From positions 2,207,501 to 2,271,500 of the forward strand of contig LR590468.1 of the NCBI GenBank assembly GCA_901472505.1: a stretch of DNA of 64,000 bases, given 5' to 3'. Position 1 is the first letter of the stretch; every line of letters starts with the position of its first letter. Positions 27,653-37,546 of this stretch are shown in pieces. The DNA comes from Proteus vulgaris (lineage in GTDB: Bacteria > Pseudomonadota > Gammaproteobacteria > Enterobacterales > Enterobacteriaceae). Position numbers and translations under genes: made by a program. The notes under the pieces are model-generated. The model had not been told where the DNA came from. It ran no database searches and saw only the letters and a list, made by a program, of their open reading frames with translations.

Positions 27653-28279
27653 CTAAAGGAACAATGCTCTAACAATAAAGAAGTGCCCAATAAAATAACA
27701 GGCGCTGACAAGCCCTTTAGATGCTGTAAAAGAGAAGCGGAATCGATTGATAAGCCATATAGAGTAAGCAATTACTAACAATAGAGAGCCAATCATAATA
27801 GATAAGTTGTAATCATTACTTAGGTAAAAGAATTTTTCACCCGCAATCCAAAACATGGCAAATGCGGCTAATAACGTGAGAGAGGCCGGGATTGCTAATT
27901 TATCGAGTTTTGTCCAAACAATGGCTAAAATGATAATGAAAGCAAGAATAACGAACCCAAGTAAAGGAAGATAAAACGAGAGTTGGAGTGGTAATAAAAA
28001 ACTCACCATATAAAGAATATAACTCAGGAATACCAAGGCAATGGATGGTAGTAAATACTTACCATCAAATATTCTTAATAGATCAGAAAGCAGCGTTGCT
28101 AATAACGCGCCAACAATCAGGTAGCTATTAATATTGTGTTCAGGGACTTGCCATGCCCAAAGTAATAAAAGAAGTAGTGTAATAGGACGGAATAACCATC
28201 GTTGCCAATTAGGTCCACGATATGCGGCATCGATATAAAGCCATCCTGAGAATAATACCGCGAGAAAAGGCCAACTCAT
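27653..28279 (-). CDS. yhhN: YhhN family membrane protein (TMEM86/lysoplasmalogenase-like)
   Basis: A 208-residue protein with about eight predicted membrane helices. The family is recognised from WLFRPITLLLLLLWAWQV, LLSDLLRIFDGKYLLPSI and the C-terminal SACYFIGHFFIVRAL. Eukaryotic TMEM86 relatives hydrolyse lysoplasmalogen; the bacterial role is not settled. It lies upstream of zntA on the same strand, as in E. coli, but a terminator between them suggests separate transcription. Confidence 0.85.
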   Translation of the reverse strand: MSWPFLAVLFSGWLYIDAAYRGPNWQRWLFRPITLLLLLLWAWQVPEHNINSYLIVGALLATLLSDLLRIFDGKYLLPSIALVFLSYILYMVSFLLPLQLSFYLPLLGFVILAFIIILAIVWTKLDKLAIPASLTLLAAFAMFWIAGEKFFYLSNDYNLSIMIGSLLLVIAYSIWLINRFRFSFTASKGLVSACYFIGHFFIVRALFL

Positions 28280-28425
28280 AATATCTCCCTTATATTCAGA
28301 ACTGTTTTATTATTCATAACAGAAAGCTTAATTTAAGAATAGCGGTTAATGACGAAACTGACGGACTCATTAAAATAATATAAGCACACTGCTTTTTAAT
28401 CCATATAACAATAGGAATTAATGTA

Positions 28426-28812
28426 ATGAATAAAGCAGCGATTATTGGTATTGCAGTACTGATCATTATTATAGCATCGGCAACGCATCGTTTTTTTGAA
28501 CAGCGAAAACAACGAGTAAGTGACGATAATGCACCTGTAAAACTTTATATGGTTGAAATAATAGATAAAAAAGAAGTCGCGGCAAATGAAAGGCGCTCAA
28601 GAGAAAATGACGTGAATGGTCCAGAAACAACGTATTATTATCAAGTCACCTTTCGTTTAACTACTGATGAGCGTAAAGATTTGGTTTTGAATATTGATAA
28701 ATCTTCTTATCTAAATATTGAACCTGAAATGAAAGGACGTTTATTTATGCAAGGCAGTCGTTTTGTGAAATTTGAAACAGATGTACCAATTGATGAGCAA
28801 AGTAAAAAATAA
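28426..28812 (+). CDS. yhhM: DUF2500 family protein YhhM
   Basis: A 128-residue protein with one N-terminal membrane helix (AIIGIAVLIIIIASATHRFF) and a soluble beta-rich domain containing ETTYYYQVTFRLTTDERKDLVLNI. It resembles E. coli YhhM (about 119 aa) and keeps its position between yhhN and yhhL. The function is unknown. The gene is divergent from yhhN, and its stop faces yhhL. Confidence 0.82.
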   Translation: MNKAAIIGIAVLIIIIASATHRFFEQRKQRVSDDNAPVKLYMVEIIDKKEVAANERRSRENDVNGPETTYYYQVTFRLTTDERKDLVLNIDKSSYLNIEPEMKGRLFMQGSRFVKFETDVPIDEQSKK

Positions 28813-28892
28813 GCAAGAGTCTTTATAAGATTTGCAACCTCTGGGGTAGATGGGCAACCCCAGATAATTGCGAGGGTATACGAATATTACGA

Positions 28893-29189
28893 CTATTGTT
28901 TCGTTTTATTTTTCTGTTTTTCTTCGTATTCTTTTCGTAACTCTTTTTGTATTTTCAATAGTTCAAAAATACCAAAGAAGAAAATGCGAAATTGTTGAGC
29001 TGTTGATGGTTTTTGATCTTTAGGTTGTCCCGCTTTATACATAACGATTTGTAATCCATGCATAATTACCATAAAAATCAATGCAATATCCATAAAATAC
29101 TTTAAAGGCTTAGGAAATGGGGAAATAATATTTAAAAACAGAAAACCCCAAACACCAACCATTAAAAATCGGCCTAAAAAGATTAACAT
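28893..29189 (-). CDS. yhhL: DUF1145 family membrane protein YhhL
   Basis: A 98-residue protein with two or three membrane helices (FLMVGVWGFLFLNII and FMDIALIFMVIMHGLQIVMY) and a lysine-rich tail. It matches E. coli YhhL (89 aa) in sequence style and in position after rsmD. The function is unknown. It lies 17 bp after rsmD and is probably cotranscribed with it. Confidence 0.8.
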   Translation of the reverse strand: MLIFLGRFLMVGVWGFLFLNIISPFPKPLKYFMDIALIFMVIMHGLQIVMYKAGQPKDQKPSTAQQFRIFFFGIFELLKIQKELRKEYEEKQKNKTKQ

Positions 29190-29206
29190 AGCAACTCCAT
29201 AAAAAA

Positions 29207-29791
29207 TTAAGCAGATAAACTGCGAATATAAAGGCGATACGCAACTTGTCCTGCGATCTTCTCTCTATGCAATGTCCAATGAGGCGGAATAGTATAAGTT
29301 TGTGCTTTAACTTCTTCCTCAATATAAATATAGCAATCTTGTGCTAACCAACCGTTATTTTCTAATAGTTGGATAGTGTCAGACAACATGCCTTTATGAA
29401 AAGGGGGATCTAAGAAAACCACATTATAAGGCGTGCCTTGTTTTGCGAGAACGGATAATGCGCTGTCTTGAATAACATGTCCATTATCAGCATTAAGTAA
29501 GGCTAAATTTGCAGTAATTTGTTTGGCAACAGGACGCTCATATTCGATAAACGTGGTTTCACGAGCATAGCGAGAAAGTGCCTCAATTCCTAAGCCACCA
29601 CTACCGGCAAAACAGTCGAGACAGCGTGCATCTTGAATGATGGGCATAAGCCAATTAAAGAGCGTTTCTTTCACTCTATCGGTTGTTGGTCGTAATCCTT
29701 GACTATCGAGAACAGGGAGTTTACGACCACGCCATTTCCCGCCAATGACTCTAATTTGTCCCATTGGGGCTTTTTGTGGTTTTTTGGCCAT
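29207..29791 (-). CDS. rsmD: 16S rRNA (guanine966-N2)-methyltransferase RsmD
   Basis: A 194-residue class I methyltransferase. RVIGGKWRGRKLPV and GLRPTTDRVKETLFNWL form the N-terminal signature, CLDCFAGSGGLGIEALSR the AdoMet site, and VFLDPPFHKG the DPPF catalytic motif. It methylates G966 of 16S rRNA in the assembled small subunit. It is divergent from ftsY, as in E. coli. Length is close to the E. coli enzyme (198 aa). Confidence 0.96.
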   Translation of the reverse strand: MAKKPQKAPMGQIRVIGGKWRGRKLPVLDSQGLRPTTDRVKETLFNWLMPIIQDARCLDCFAGSGGLGIEALSRYARETTFIEYERPVAKQITANLALLNADNGHVIQDSALSVLAKQGTPYNVVFLDPPFHKGMLSDTIQLLENNGWLAQDCYIYIEEEVKAQTYTIPPHWTLHREKIAGQVAYRLYIRSLSA

Positions 29792-30018
29792 ATTATTTGA
29801 TTTATATCGTTTAAACGTGATTTCTGGAGTGTCTTTTTGAATAAGGGATCGGTGTCTATTAATATCTTGATGACTTCCCTTGATTTAATCCAGAATAATT
29901 TACCATAAAATTCGTATAAAAGATGCGTTTATCCATGATCAAATGATAGACTTCATTATTATTTTCAATATCGTCAATGTAATCGCGCCATGATTTAGTG
30001 CGAGGAGTTTAGTAGCTA

Positions 30019-31671
30019 ATGGCAAAAGAAAAAAAAGGTTTTTTCTCGTGGCTCGGTTTTGGGCGTAACAAAGAAGAAAATATTGAGCAAGAGAAAGAAC
30101 AGCAACGCTTAGAAGAAGAGCGTTTAGAACAAGAGCGTTTAGAGGTAGCACGTCAAGAAGCAGAACGCGCAGAGCAAGCACGTTTAGAACAAGAACGTTT
30201 AGAACAAGAAGCTGAACGCCTTGCGCAAGAAGAAGCACAGCGTCAAGCTGAGCTCAACGCGGAACAAGAGCGTTTAGAGGTAGCACGTCAAGAAGCAGAG
30301 CGCGCAGAACAAGCACGTTTAGAACAAGAACGTTTAGAACAAGAAGCTGAAGCTCAACGCCTTGCGCAAGAAGAAGCACAGCGTCAAGCTGAGCTCAACG
30401 CGGAACAAGAGCGTTTAGAGGTAGCACGTCAAGAAGCAGAGCGCGCAGAGCAAGCACGTTTAGAACAAGAACGTTTAGAACAAGAAGCTGAACGCCTTGT
30501 GCAAGAAGAAGCACAGCGTCAAGCTGAGCTCAACGCGGAACAAGAGCGTTTAGAGGTAGCACGTCAAGAAGCAGAGCGCGCAGAGCAAGCACGTTTAGAA
30601 CAAGAACGTTTAGAACAAGAAGCTGAAGCTCAACGCCTTGCGCAAGAAGAAAACGAACGCCTTGCAATTGCACAAGCTGAAGCAGAAGATATTGAATCTT
30701 TACGCGAAGAAGTACTTGCAGATAAAGTTGTTGAGCAAGAAAAACCTAAAAAAGAAGGTTTCTTTAGCAGGTTGAAAAAAGGGTTGCTGAAAACCCGCCA
30801 GAACTTAGGTTCAGGATTCCTTAGTCTATTTCGTGGTAAGAAAATCGATGATGAGCTTTTTGAAGAGTTAGAAGAGCAACTCTTAATTGCTGATGTGGGA
30901 ATGGAAACCACGACTAAAATCATCACCAGCCTGACCAAACACGCAACACATAAAGATCTTAAAGATGCTGAAGCCCTTTATGGCAAATTACGTGAAGAGA
31001 TGGGCGAGATCTTAACGAAAGTTGATAAACCATTAAATATTGAAGGCAAAAAACCTTTTGTTATTTTAATGGTTGGCGTTAATGGTGTGGGTAAGACTAC
31101 CACAATCGGAAAATTAGCTCGGCAATACCAAGCTGAAGGTAAGTCTGTCATGTTAGCTGCGGGGGATACCTTCCGTGCAGCTGCCGTTGAGCAGCTTCAA
31201 GTTTGGGGGGAGCGCAATAATATTCCTGTTGTAGCACAACATACTGGCGCTGATCCTGCATCGGTTATTTTCGATGCAATTCAATCAGCACAAGCAAAAG
31301 GTGTCGATGTTCTTATTGCTGATACTGCAGGACGATTGCAGAATAAATCCCATTTAATGGAAGAGCTGAAAAAAATCGTTCGTGTTATGAAGAAATTAGA
31401 CGAAGAAGCACCACATGAGGTGATGCTGACGTTAGATGCAAGTACCGGACAAAATGCAGTAAGCCAGGCTAAACTCTTTAATGAAACAGTTGGGTTAACT
31501 GGATTAACATTGACTAAACTCGATGGTACAGCAAAAGGAGGCGTTATTTTCTCTATTGCTGATCAGTTTAGTATTCCTATTCGTTATATTGGGGTAGGTG
31601 AAGGTATTGAAGATCTACGTCCGTTTAAGGCCGACGATTTTATTGAGGCTCTGTTTGCCCGCGAGGAGTAG
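30019..31671 (+). CDS. ftsY: Signal recognition particle receptor FtsY
   Basis: A 550-residue SRP receptor (E. coli 497). A short basic start [18 protein letters not shown], used in membrane binding, is followed by a long charged coiled-coil A domain (about residues 25-235) with four near-identical repeats. The NG domain follows a second [16 protein letters not shown] segment. The G domain has [26 protein letters not shown] and TKLDG. It binds Ffh-loaded ribosomes at the inner membrane. It is the first gene of ftsYEX, 5 bp before ftsE. The extra length comes from the repeats. Confidence 0.96.
   Translation: MAKEKKGFFSWLGFGRNKEENIEQEKEQQRLEEERLEQERLEVARQEAERAEQARLEQERLEQEAERLAQEEAQRQAELNAEQERLEVARQEAERAEQARLEQERLEQEAEAQRLAQEEAQRQAELNAEQERLEVARQEAERAEQARLEQERLEQEAERLVQEEAQRQAELNAEQERLEVARQEAERAEQARLEQERLEQEAEAQRLAQEENERLAIAQAEAEDIESLREEVLADKVVEQEKPKKEGFFSRLKKGLLKTRQNLGSGFLSLFRGKKIDDELFEELEEQLLIADVGMETTTKIITSLTKHATHKDLKDAEALYGKLREEMGEILTKVDKPLNIEGKKPFVILMVGVNGVGKTTTIGKLARQYQAEGKSVMLAAGDTFRAAAVEQLQVWGERNNIPVVAQHTGADPASVIFDAIQSAQAKGVDVLIADTAGRLQNKSHLMEELKKIVRVMKKLDEEAPHEVMLTLDASTGQNAVSQAKLFNETVGLTGLTLTKLDGTAKGGVIFSIADQFSIPIRYIGVGEGIEDLRPFKADDFIEALFAREE
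30127..30660 (+). repeat. In-frame tandem repeat array in the ftsY A domain
   Basis: Four copies start at 30127, 30262, 30403 and 30538, with spacings of 135, 141 and 135 bp. Each encodes about 45-47 residues beginning [20 protein letters not shown] and rich in E, Q, R and A. Copies are nearly identical at base level. The alternating length suggests one duplication followed by a duplication of the pair. Such identity makes copy number prone to change and to assembly collapse. Confidence 0.92.
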
Positions 31672-31676
31672 TTGTA

Positions 31677-32342
31677 ATGATCCGCTTCGAACACGTCAGC
31701 AAGGCTTATTTAGGTGGAAGACAAGCATTACAAGGCGTTGATTTCCATCTTCGTCCTGGAGAGATGGCTTTTTTAACGGGTCACTCAGGTGCCGGTAAAA
31801 GTACATTGCTTAAGTTAATTTGTGGAATAGAACGCCCTAGTGATGGCGCTATTTGGTTCGCTGGACATGATATCAGCAGACTGAAAAATAGTGAGATCCC
31901 TTTTCTGCGTCGTCAAATTGGGATGATTTTTCAAGATCACCATCTATTGATGGACAGAACGGTTTATGACAATGTCTCTCTTCCACTGATTATTGCTGGC
32001 GCAAGTGAAGAGGATATTCGACGCAGAGTTTCCGCTGCTTTAGATAAAGTTGGGCTCTTGGATAAAGCTAAAAACTATCCAATCCAACTTTCTGGTGGTG
32101 AACAACAGCGTGTGGGGATTGCGCGTGCCGTTGTGAATAAACCAACAGTCTTACTTGCGGATGAACCAACGGGTAACCTTGATGGTGAGCTTTCAGAAGG
32201 CATAATGCGTCTTTTCGAGGAGTTTAATCGTGTTGGTGTCACCGTGTTAATGGCAACACATGATATGTCTTTGATAGAACGTAGAAATTATCGCATTCTT
32301 ACATTAGGGCAAGGCAGAATGGTGGGAGGGCAAAATGGCTAA
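31677..32342 (+). CDS. ftsE: Cell division ATP-binding protein FtsE
   Basis: A 221-residue ABC ATPase (E. coli 222). Walker A is GHSGAGKST, the signature is LSGGEQQR, Walker B is [12 protein letters not shown], and the switch His is in ATHD. With FtsX it controls periplasmic amidase activation through EnvC at the division septum. It overlaps ftsX by 8 bp. Confidence 0.97.
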   Translation: MIRFEHVSKAYLGGRQALQGVDFHLRPGEMAFLTGHSGAGKSTLLKLICGIERPSDGAIWFAGHDISRLKNSEIPFLRRQIGMIFQDHHLLMDRTVYDNVSLPLIIAGASEEDIRRRVSAALDKVGLLDKAKNYPIQLSGGEQQRVGIARAVVNKPTVLLADEPTGNLDGELSEGIMRLFEEFNRVGVTVLMATHDMSLIERRNYRILTLGQGRMVGGQNG

Positions 32343-33312
32343 AGCAAAAAGTTCCCGTAAATCAATGCCAACGCCAGGTGCAAAAACTAAGGCGCTAAAA
32401 GGGGGAAGACGAGAACAATGGCGTTATGCATGGCGTAATACCATGGCTGACTTTTTGCGCCAACCGCTTTCTTCTTTTTTAACGGTAATGGTGGTCGCCA
32501 TTTCATTAACATTACCTAGTATCTTTTATATTGTATGGAAAAATGTTTCAACGGCAGCAGAGCAGTGGTATCCCACCCCACAATTAACGGTTTATCTTGA
32601 TAAATCCCTCGATGATTCATTAGCTGAAGCGACTATTAAAAAAATAGAAGCTCTAGAAAAAGTGGGTGAGGTGAACTACCTTTCACGACAAGACTCGCTG
32701 GTGGAATTCCGCTCTTGGTCTGGTTTTAGTAGTGCGTTGGATATGTTAGAAGAAAATCCATTACCAGCGGTGGCGATAGTGACACCTGTCATGGATCCGA
32801 GTGATCAACAATTGATGGTGAATTTACGTGACACAGTGACAAAAATACCCGGTGTTGATGAAGTCAGAATGGATGATAGTTGGTTTGCACGGCTCTCCAC
32901 GTTAACTTCATTAGTAGGACAAATTGCCTTGGTGATTGGTACATTGATGGTTGTCGCTTTGTTACTGGTGATTGGTAACAGTGTACGCCTCAATATTTTC
33001 AGTCGTCGTGATACCATTAATGTGATGAAACTTATTGGTGCAACAGACGGTTTTATTATGCGACCTTTCCTCAATTGGGGATTGCTCCTAGGCTTTATTG
33101 GTGCTGTATTTGCACTGATTTTTTCTGCTCTATTAGTGTGGAAGCTTTCTGATGTAGTCACCCAAGCTGCAACGGTGTTTGGGACTTCTTTTTCTATTTC
33201 AGGATTAGGATTTGATGAGTCAATTATTCTTATACTCGTTGCAATGACAATTGGTTGGTTTGCAGCATGGTTGACGACAATGCAACATTTGCGTCAATTC
33301 ACACCTGAATAA
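32335..33312 (+). CDS. ftsX: Cell division protein FtsX
   Basis: A 325-residue inner membrane protein with four predicted helices: the first near residue 45-65 ([20 protein letters not shown]), a periplasmic loop of about 100 residues, then three C-terminal helices. The EnvC-binding loop carries [15 protein letters not shown]. The N-terminal cytoplasmic part is rich in Lys and Arg. It is shorter than E. coli FtsX (352 aa), mainly at the variable N-terminus. It pairs with FtsE in a type VII ABC complex. Confidence 0.95.
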   Translation: MAKAKSSRKSMPTPGAKTKALKGGRREQWRYAWRNTMADFLRQPLSSFLTVMVVAISLTLPSIFYIVWKNVSTAAEQWYPTPQLTVYLDKSLDDSLAEATIKKIEALEKVGEVNYLSRQDSLVEFRSWSGFSSALDMLEENPLPAVAIVTPVMDPSDQQLMVNLRDTVTKIPGVDEVRMDDSWFARLSTLTSLVGQIALVIGTLMVVALLLVIGNSVRLNIFSRRDTINVMKLIGATDGFIMRPFLNWGLLLGFIGAVFALIFSALLVWKLSDVVTQAATVFGTSFSISGLGFDESIILILVAMTIGWFAAWLTTMQHLRQFTPE

Positions 33313-33331
33313 TGGATTAGTCTCTTTATAT

Positions 33332-33405
33332 TCTAAATAATTCAAGGTACAGCTAGGCGATAAATGTGAATAAATATTGTTAACAATGCTGTATCTTGAT
33401 GTTTG
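33332..33405. repeat. Dispersed palindromic repeat, degenerate inverted copy
   Basis: TTCTAAATAATTCAAGGTAC with AGCTAGGCGATAAATG is the reverse complement of the right half of the copy at 35811-35911. GCTGTATCTTGATGTTTGAC at the far end matches the reverse complement of the other terminus at about 15 of 20 bases. The middle is shortened. Confidence 0.65.
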
Positions 33406-33427
33406 ACCAAAATATCTTTTTTTATTA

Positions 33428-33462
33428 GGCTGGGCTACGTTAATATCGTCACCCAGCCATTT
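33428..33462 (+). terminator. Probable terminator after ftsX
   Basis: Arms GGCTGGG (33428-33434) and CCCAGCC (33452-33458), followed by ATTTTATC; it lies between ftsX and rpoH, 115 bp after ftsX. Confidence 0.5.
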
Positions 33463-33735
33463 TATCAACGTCTTGTCTCTGGCATAATAATGCACACAAT
33501 CTTTTCTAAGACGAGCTAACGGTTGTATTTGCCTCTGCATGGAAAAGTACAAAGATATGTAAACATAGATGCGAGATGAACCTTTAATCTTTATGCTGGT
33601 CAAATAGTCGTTATGATAAAAACACATCGTAAAAAAACCTAACTGACTTCCTATTTAAGCTATATTTATAAGGCTCATCTGTTTTCCCTTACAGTAATTA
33701 TCTTAATTATTTATTTGATTTTTATGAGGATTTGA

Positions 33736-34590
33736 ATGACAAAAGAAATGCAATCCTTAGCATTGGTTCCGCAAGGCAGCATCGAAGCGTATATACGTGC
33801 AGCCAATTCCTATCCGATGTTAACCGCAGAGGAAGAAAAGGAACTCGCTGAACGGCTGCATTACGAGGGTGATCTGGATGCAGCAAGAACGCTTATCCTG
33901 TCACATCTGCGCTTCGTTATTCATGTTGCTCGCAGCTATTCTGGCTACGGTTTACCCCAAGCCGATCTTATCCAAGAAGGTAATATTGGTCTGATGAAAG
34001 CGGTGCGCCGTTTTAACCCAGAAGTGGGTGTCCGACTGGTCTCTTTTGCCGTACATTGGATCAAAGCAGAAATTCATGAATATGTGCTACGTAACTGGCG
34101 TATCGTGAAGGTCGCGACCACTAAATCTCAACGTAAACTGTTTTTTAATCTGCGAAAAAATAAAAAACGTTTAGGTTGGTTTAATCAAGATGAAGTGGAA
34201 TTAGTCGCAAGAGAATTGGGTGTGTCAGAAAATGATGTCCGAGAAATGGAATCACGAATGTCAGCGCAAGACATGGCATTTGATATGACTGCTGATGATA
34301 ATGATGACTCACATCCTATTGCTCCAGTACTCTTCTTAGAAGATAAGTCTTCAGACTTTGCCGACGGCATTGAGGAAGATAACTGGGATAATCATGCAAT
34401 GGATAAACTGACGTCAGCAATTGAAACTCTTGATGAACGTAGCCAAGATATTATTCGTGCCCGTTGGCTAGATGATGATAACAAATCGACATTGCAAGAT
34501 TTGGCGACAAAATATGGTGTATCTGCTGAACGTGTTCGCCAATTAGAAAAAAATGCGATGAAGAAATTGCGTTTAGCGATTGAAGATTAA
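33736..34590 (+). CDS. rpoH: RNA polymerase heat-shock sigma factor RpoH (sigma32)
   Basis: A 284-residue sigma70-family factor of the same length as E. coli RpoH. Region 2 has [20 protein letters not shown] and [20 protein letters not shown]. The RpoH box [18 protein letters not shown] follows, and region 4 has [20 protein letters not shown]. It directs transcription of chaperone and protease genes. GAGG precedes the ATG, and a strong terminator lies 47 bp after the stop. It sits after ftsYEX, as in E. coli. Confidence 0.98.
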   Translation: MTKEMQSLALVPQGSIEAYIRAANSYPMLTAEEEKELAERLHYEGDLDAARTLILSHLRFVIHVARSYSGYGLPQADLIQEGNIGLMKAVRRFNPEVGVRLVSFAVHWIKAEIHEYVLRNWRIVKVATTKSQRKLFFNLRKNKKRLGWFNQDEVELVARELGVSENDVREMESRMSAQDMAFDMTADDNDDSHPIAPVLFLEDKSSDFADGIEEDNWDNHAMDKLTSAIETLDERSQDIIRARWLDDDNKSTLQDLATKYGVSAERVRQLEKNAMKKLRLAIED

Positions 34591-34637
34591 TCACATTTCA
34601 GACCATGTACACGCTCTCATAAAGTAGAGTATGTTAT

Positions 34638-34666
34638 AAAAGCGATATGAAAATATCGCTTTTTTA
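34638..34666 (+). terminator. Terminator of rpoH
   Basis: Stem AAAAGCGATAT with ATATCGCTTTT, loop GAAA, then a T-run. It ends 18 bp before the glycerate kinase start. Confidence 0.92.
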
Positions 34667-34684
34667 TTGCTTGGAGAATATAAC

Positions 34685-35845
34685 GTGAAAATAGTTATCG
34701 CCCCTGATTCATTTAAAGAAAGTTTAAGTGCGAAAGAAGTTGCAACAGCAATAAAACAGGGGTTTTCACGCTATATACCAGATGCGCAATACAGTTGTAT
34801 TCCTATGGCTGATGGGGGAGAAGGTACAGTCACATCATTGGTTGATGCAACGCAAGGGCGATTAATTACTACGCCAGTTTGCTCACCTTTAGGTAAACAA
34901 GTGATAGCAACGTGGGGTATCTTAGGCGACAACACCACCGCCGTAATTGAAATGGCGCAAGCTTCCGGTCTTCATCTTATTCCTTCATCTCAACGTGATC
35001 CCAATTTAACGACCAGTTATGGTACAGGGGAATTAATTAATGTCGCACTTGAAATGGGCGTTAAAAAAATTATTTTGGGGTTAGGGGGAAGTGCAACAAA
35101 TGATGCTGGTGCGGGTATGATGCAAGCACTTGGTGTTAGACTTAAAGATAAACTTGGCTCTTCTTTACCTTTCGGTGGTCAGGCATTAGCACAGCTTCAT
35201 TCTATTGATGTTACAAAACTTAACCCTAAGCTTAAGCACGTTGAGATTGAGATTGCTTGTGATGTAACAAATCCGTTGTGTGGAGAAAAAGGAGCATCAG
35301 CTATTTTTGGCCCGCAAAAAGGAGCGACCAAAGGCGATATTGCGCAACTTGATAACGCTTTACACCATTTTGGTACTTATCTTGAAAAAATGACGCAACG
35401 CAGTCTTATTAATATTGCGGGAAGTGGTGCTGCTGGTGGATTGGCATTGCCATTACTTGCTTTGACGCAAGCAACGCTTTCACCAGGTGTTGAATTGGTT
35501 GCTAAGGCGGTTGAATTAGAAAAATATTTTATTGATGCTGATTTAGTGATAACAGGAGAAGGCCGAATGGATAGCCAATCGGCACAAGGTAAAACGCCAA
35601 TCGGGGTTGCCCTGCTCGCCAAAAAGTATCACCTTCCTGTTATTGCTTTGGTTGGTGGCTATTTACCTGATTATGATGTAGTTCATCAGCAGGGTATTGA
35701 TGCTGTTTTCTCTATTGTACCGGGGGTTTCTATACTTTCTGATGCGCTTAATAATGCGCAATATAATCTTAGTGAGACAGCTTATAATGTGGCTAGGTTT
35801 TATGCTACTTGTCATACTTCAAGTGACTACGTTTACTCGCACTAG
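34685..35845 (+). CDS. Glycerate kinase (GlxK/GarK family)
   Basis: A 386-residue glycerate kinase type 1. It starts VKIVIAPDSFKESLSAKEV, with MADGGEGTVTSL near residue 48, GLGGSATNDAGAGM near 133 and ITGEGRMDSQSAQGKTP near 290. It phosphorylates D-glycerate with ATP. The GTG at 34685 is chosen because GGAG lies 8-9 bp upstream and the product then begins like the family. The last 11 or so codons (CHTSSDYVYSH) come from a dispersed repeat (35811-35911) that supplies the stop, so the native C-terminus has been replaced. Glyoxylate or galactarate pathway genes are not adjacent, so garK and glxK cannot be told apart. Confidence 0.9.
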   Translation: MKIVIAPDSFKESLSAKEVATAIKQGFSRYIPDAQYSCIPMADGGEGTVTSLVDATQGRLITTPVCSPLGKQVIATWGILGDNTTAVIEMAQASGLHLIPSSQRDPNLTTSYGTGELINVALEMGVKKIILGLGGSATNDAGAGMMQALGVRLKDKLGSSLPFGGQALAQLHSIDVTKLNPKLKHVEIEIACDVTNPLCGEKGASAIFGPQKGATKGDIAQLDNALHHFGTYLEKMTQRSLINIAGSGAAGGLALPLLALTQATLSPGVELVAKAVELEKYFIDADLVITGEGRMDSQSAQGKTPIGVALLAKKYHLPVIALVGGYLPDYDVVHQQGIDAVFSIVPGVSILSDALNNAQYNLSETAYNVARFYATCHTSSDYVYSH

Positions 35846-35911
35846 TCACATACTTATGTATGCTTCTAGCGATTTATTCACTTGTCGCCTAGCTACACTT
35901 TGAATTATTTA
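35811..35911. repeat. Dispersed palindromic repeat, copy 2, overlapping a gene end
   Basis: GTCATACTTCAAGTGACTAC at the left and GCTACACTTTGAATTATTTA at the right match the termini of the copy at 14094-14197, with the same central CTAGT and TATGTATG region. It overlaps the last 35 bp of the glycerate kinase gene and supplies its stop codon. Confidence 0.8.
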
Positions 35912-35925
35912 GAATAAGAACATTG

Positions 35926-36333
35926 TCAAATAGTTAGAACATAAAGATTAGGTTGTGGTGATGGACTAAATTGATGGTGTACTAAAAAAGCATGTGCAAC
36001 ATCATATCCATTTTCTTCTGCGGAGAAACTTATTGCCTGCCAATGGGAAATATTAGGATATGCAGATAAACATTGTGTCAGTAAATAATGTCCAACACCT
36101 CGACGACGAGTCACTTCTCTGACCATAAAATCAGTAATAACCGCTTTTTTATCCGATAATTTAACCCAGCAAGCAGCTAATAATCGCTCATTAAATCTTG
36201 CCACAAAGAGTATATTTTCGTTGCTGATCTCATTTGTTAGAGCTGATTGATAACGTGTATCTTGCCAAATTTTGCCTAAATCAATCCGGTCTTGTTCAGA
36301 GAGCTGTGCCAGTTTTTCAATGGTTAATTTCAT
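35926..36333 (-). CDS. panZ: Aspartate decarboxylase maturation factor PanZ (PanM), GNAT fold
   Basis: A 135-residue GNAT-fold protein. The start MKLTIEKLAQLSEQDRIDLGKIW and the acetyl-CoA loop REVTRRRGVGHYLL match E. coli PanZ (127 aa). PanZ binds acetyl-CoA and pro-PanD, triggers cleavage of PanD to the active pyruvoyl form, and limits pantothenate synthesis. It lies 11 bp downstream of the MFS gene on the same strand, and its 3' end nearly touches the repeat after glycerate kinase. Confidence 0.87.
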   Translation of the reverse strand: MKLTIEKLAQLSEQDRIDLGKIWQDTRYQSALTNEISNENILFVARFNERLLAACWVKLSDKKAVITDFMVREVTRRRGVGHYLLTQCLSAYPNISHWQAISFSAEENGYDVAHAFLVHHQFSPSPQPNLYVLTI

Positions 36334-36344
36334 TAAATATCCTG

Positions 36345-37532
36345 TTAGTTTGCAGTTTGTTTTTTTTCTTTTAATGAAGACATTAAGGTCTTAATAGTGA
36401 AACACAATGCCAAACTCGTTAAGATCACACAAGAATAAAAGACATATTTATAGTTATTGTCAGTCACAAAATAGACTGAAATCATAGGGCCAGCCGCCAT
36501 TCCACAATAACGAATAAAGTTATAAATCCCCATTGCAGTTGCCCTCATCGAGCCAAAATGACTTGCTAATAATGTAGTGTGTGTGGGCATGGTTAAGCCT
36601 AAAGAAAGCCCATATACCACAGTTAAGGCAAGCATGACAGGTAATGATATTTGCCAAAAGAGTGCAAATAACGTCAACATAACTAGGTTGATACAAGAGG
36701 TAATAATCACACCATATTCAGCACTAAATAAATGGCAAATTCTACGGTAAAGATAGCTACCTAAGACAAGTGCAATCGACATAGGCATATATAATCCACC
36801 TATTTCAGTACTGTTAAGTTGATAGAGGTGAAAGGCAATTAAGGGTAAAAAAACCAGTAGACAAAAATAGTTATAAAACACCATAAAACTCATGACAAAT
36901 ACAGATTTACCTTCAGGCGCTATAAGCACTTGTTGCATTGCTGATAAGCTTTTAAAAGTTTCTTTCTGTTTCGGACGTGTTTCAGGTAAATAAAAGAGAT
37001 GTGTGGTCAGTAATAGGATACCGATAACAGCCAAGAAAATAAAAATACCTTGATATTGATAATGTTGTGCTAAATATCCACCTAATAAAGGGCCACAAGC
37101 CGGTGCTAGTGCTAATAGCATTTGATACGACCCCATCGCTTTAGCGCGATCGTTTCCTTGATAAAGATCGCCAAGAATAGTAGCAGCTACCACGGGAATG
37201 GCTGCAATACCGATAGCTTGGATCACACGCCAAAAAATCAATAAGCCAATAGAGTCAGACCAAACACAACCTAATGCACCCACAATAGAAACGGCTAACC
37301 CACCGAGTAAAATTGGTTTTCTTCCCCATTTATCAATCAATGAACCATAAAATAGTTGCATAACAGCCATAGCAAAAGTAAATGCAGATACCGTCAGATT
37401 AACCAGTGATAACGTGGTATTAAATTGCTGTTGGATCAAGGGAAGTACGGGGGTATAAATATTTTGTGCTAAAGAGCCTAACAGTGCGCTAAAGCAAATG
37501 AGATAAAACAAACTGCGGATTGATAATTTCAT
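36345..37532 (-). CDS. MFS drug transporter, Bcr/CflA-like DHA1 family
   Basis: A 395-residue protein with twelve predicted helices. Motif A appears as GSLIDKWGRKPILLGG between helices 2 and 3, and motif C as LLALAPACGPLLGGYLAQH in helix 5, both typical of drug:proton antiporters. The substrate is unknown. It is divergent from a MarR-family regulator, and a 36-bp perfect palindrome lies 15 bp upstream of its start, so repression by that regulator is likely. The following gene, panZ, may be read through. Confidence 0.88.
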   Translation of the reverse strand: MKLSIRSLFYLICFSALLGSLAQNIYTPVLPLIQQQFNTTLSLVNLTVSAFTFAMAVMQLFYGSLIDKWGRKPILLGGLAVSIVGALGCVWSDSIGLLIFWRVIQAIGIAAIPVVAATILGDLYQGNDRAKAMGSYQMLLALAPACGPLLGGYLAQHYQYQGIFIFLAVIGILLLTTHLFYLPETRPKQKETFKSLSAMQQVLIAPEGKSVFVMSFMVFYNYFCLLVFLPLIAFHLYQLNSTEIGGLYMPMSIALVLGSYLYRRICHLFSAEYGVIITSCINLVMLTLFALFWQISLPVMLALTVVYGLSLGLTMPTHTTLLASHFGSMRATAMGIYNFIRYCGMAAGPMISVYFVTDNNYKYVFYSCVILTSLALCFTIKTLMSSLKEKKQTAN

Positions 37533-37546
37533 TATATTGCCTCTTA

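Larger units (their letters stand above)
33313..33735. other. ftsX-rpoH intergenic region
   Basis: 423 bp containing a degenerate dispersed repeat (33332-33405), the probable ftsX terminator (33428-33462) and the rpoH leader. No gene was seen. The rpoH promoters and the mRNA thermosensor known from E. coli should lie at its right end, but I could not define them by eye. Confidence 0.6.

Noticed and set aside
30127..30660. Regular direct repeats as a CRISPR array
   Set aside because: Repeats are contiguous, in frame inside ftsY and have no unique spacers.
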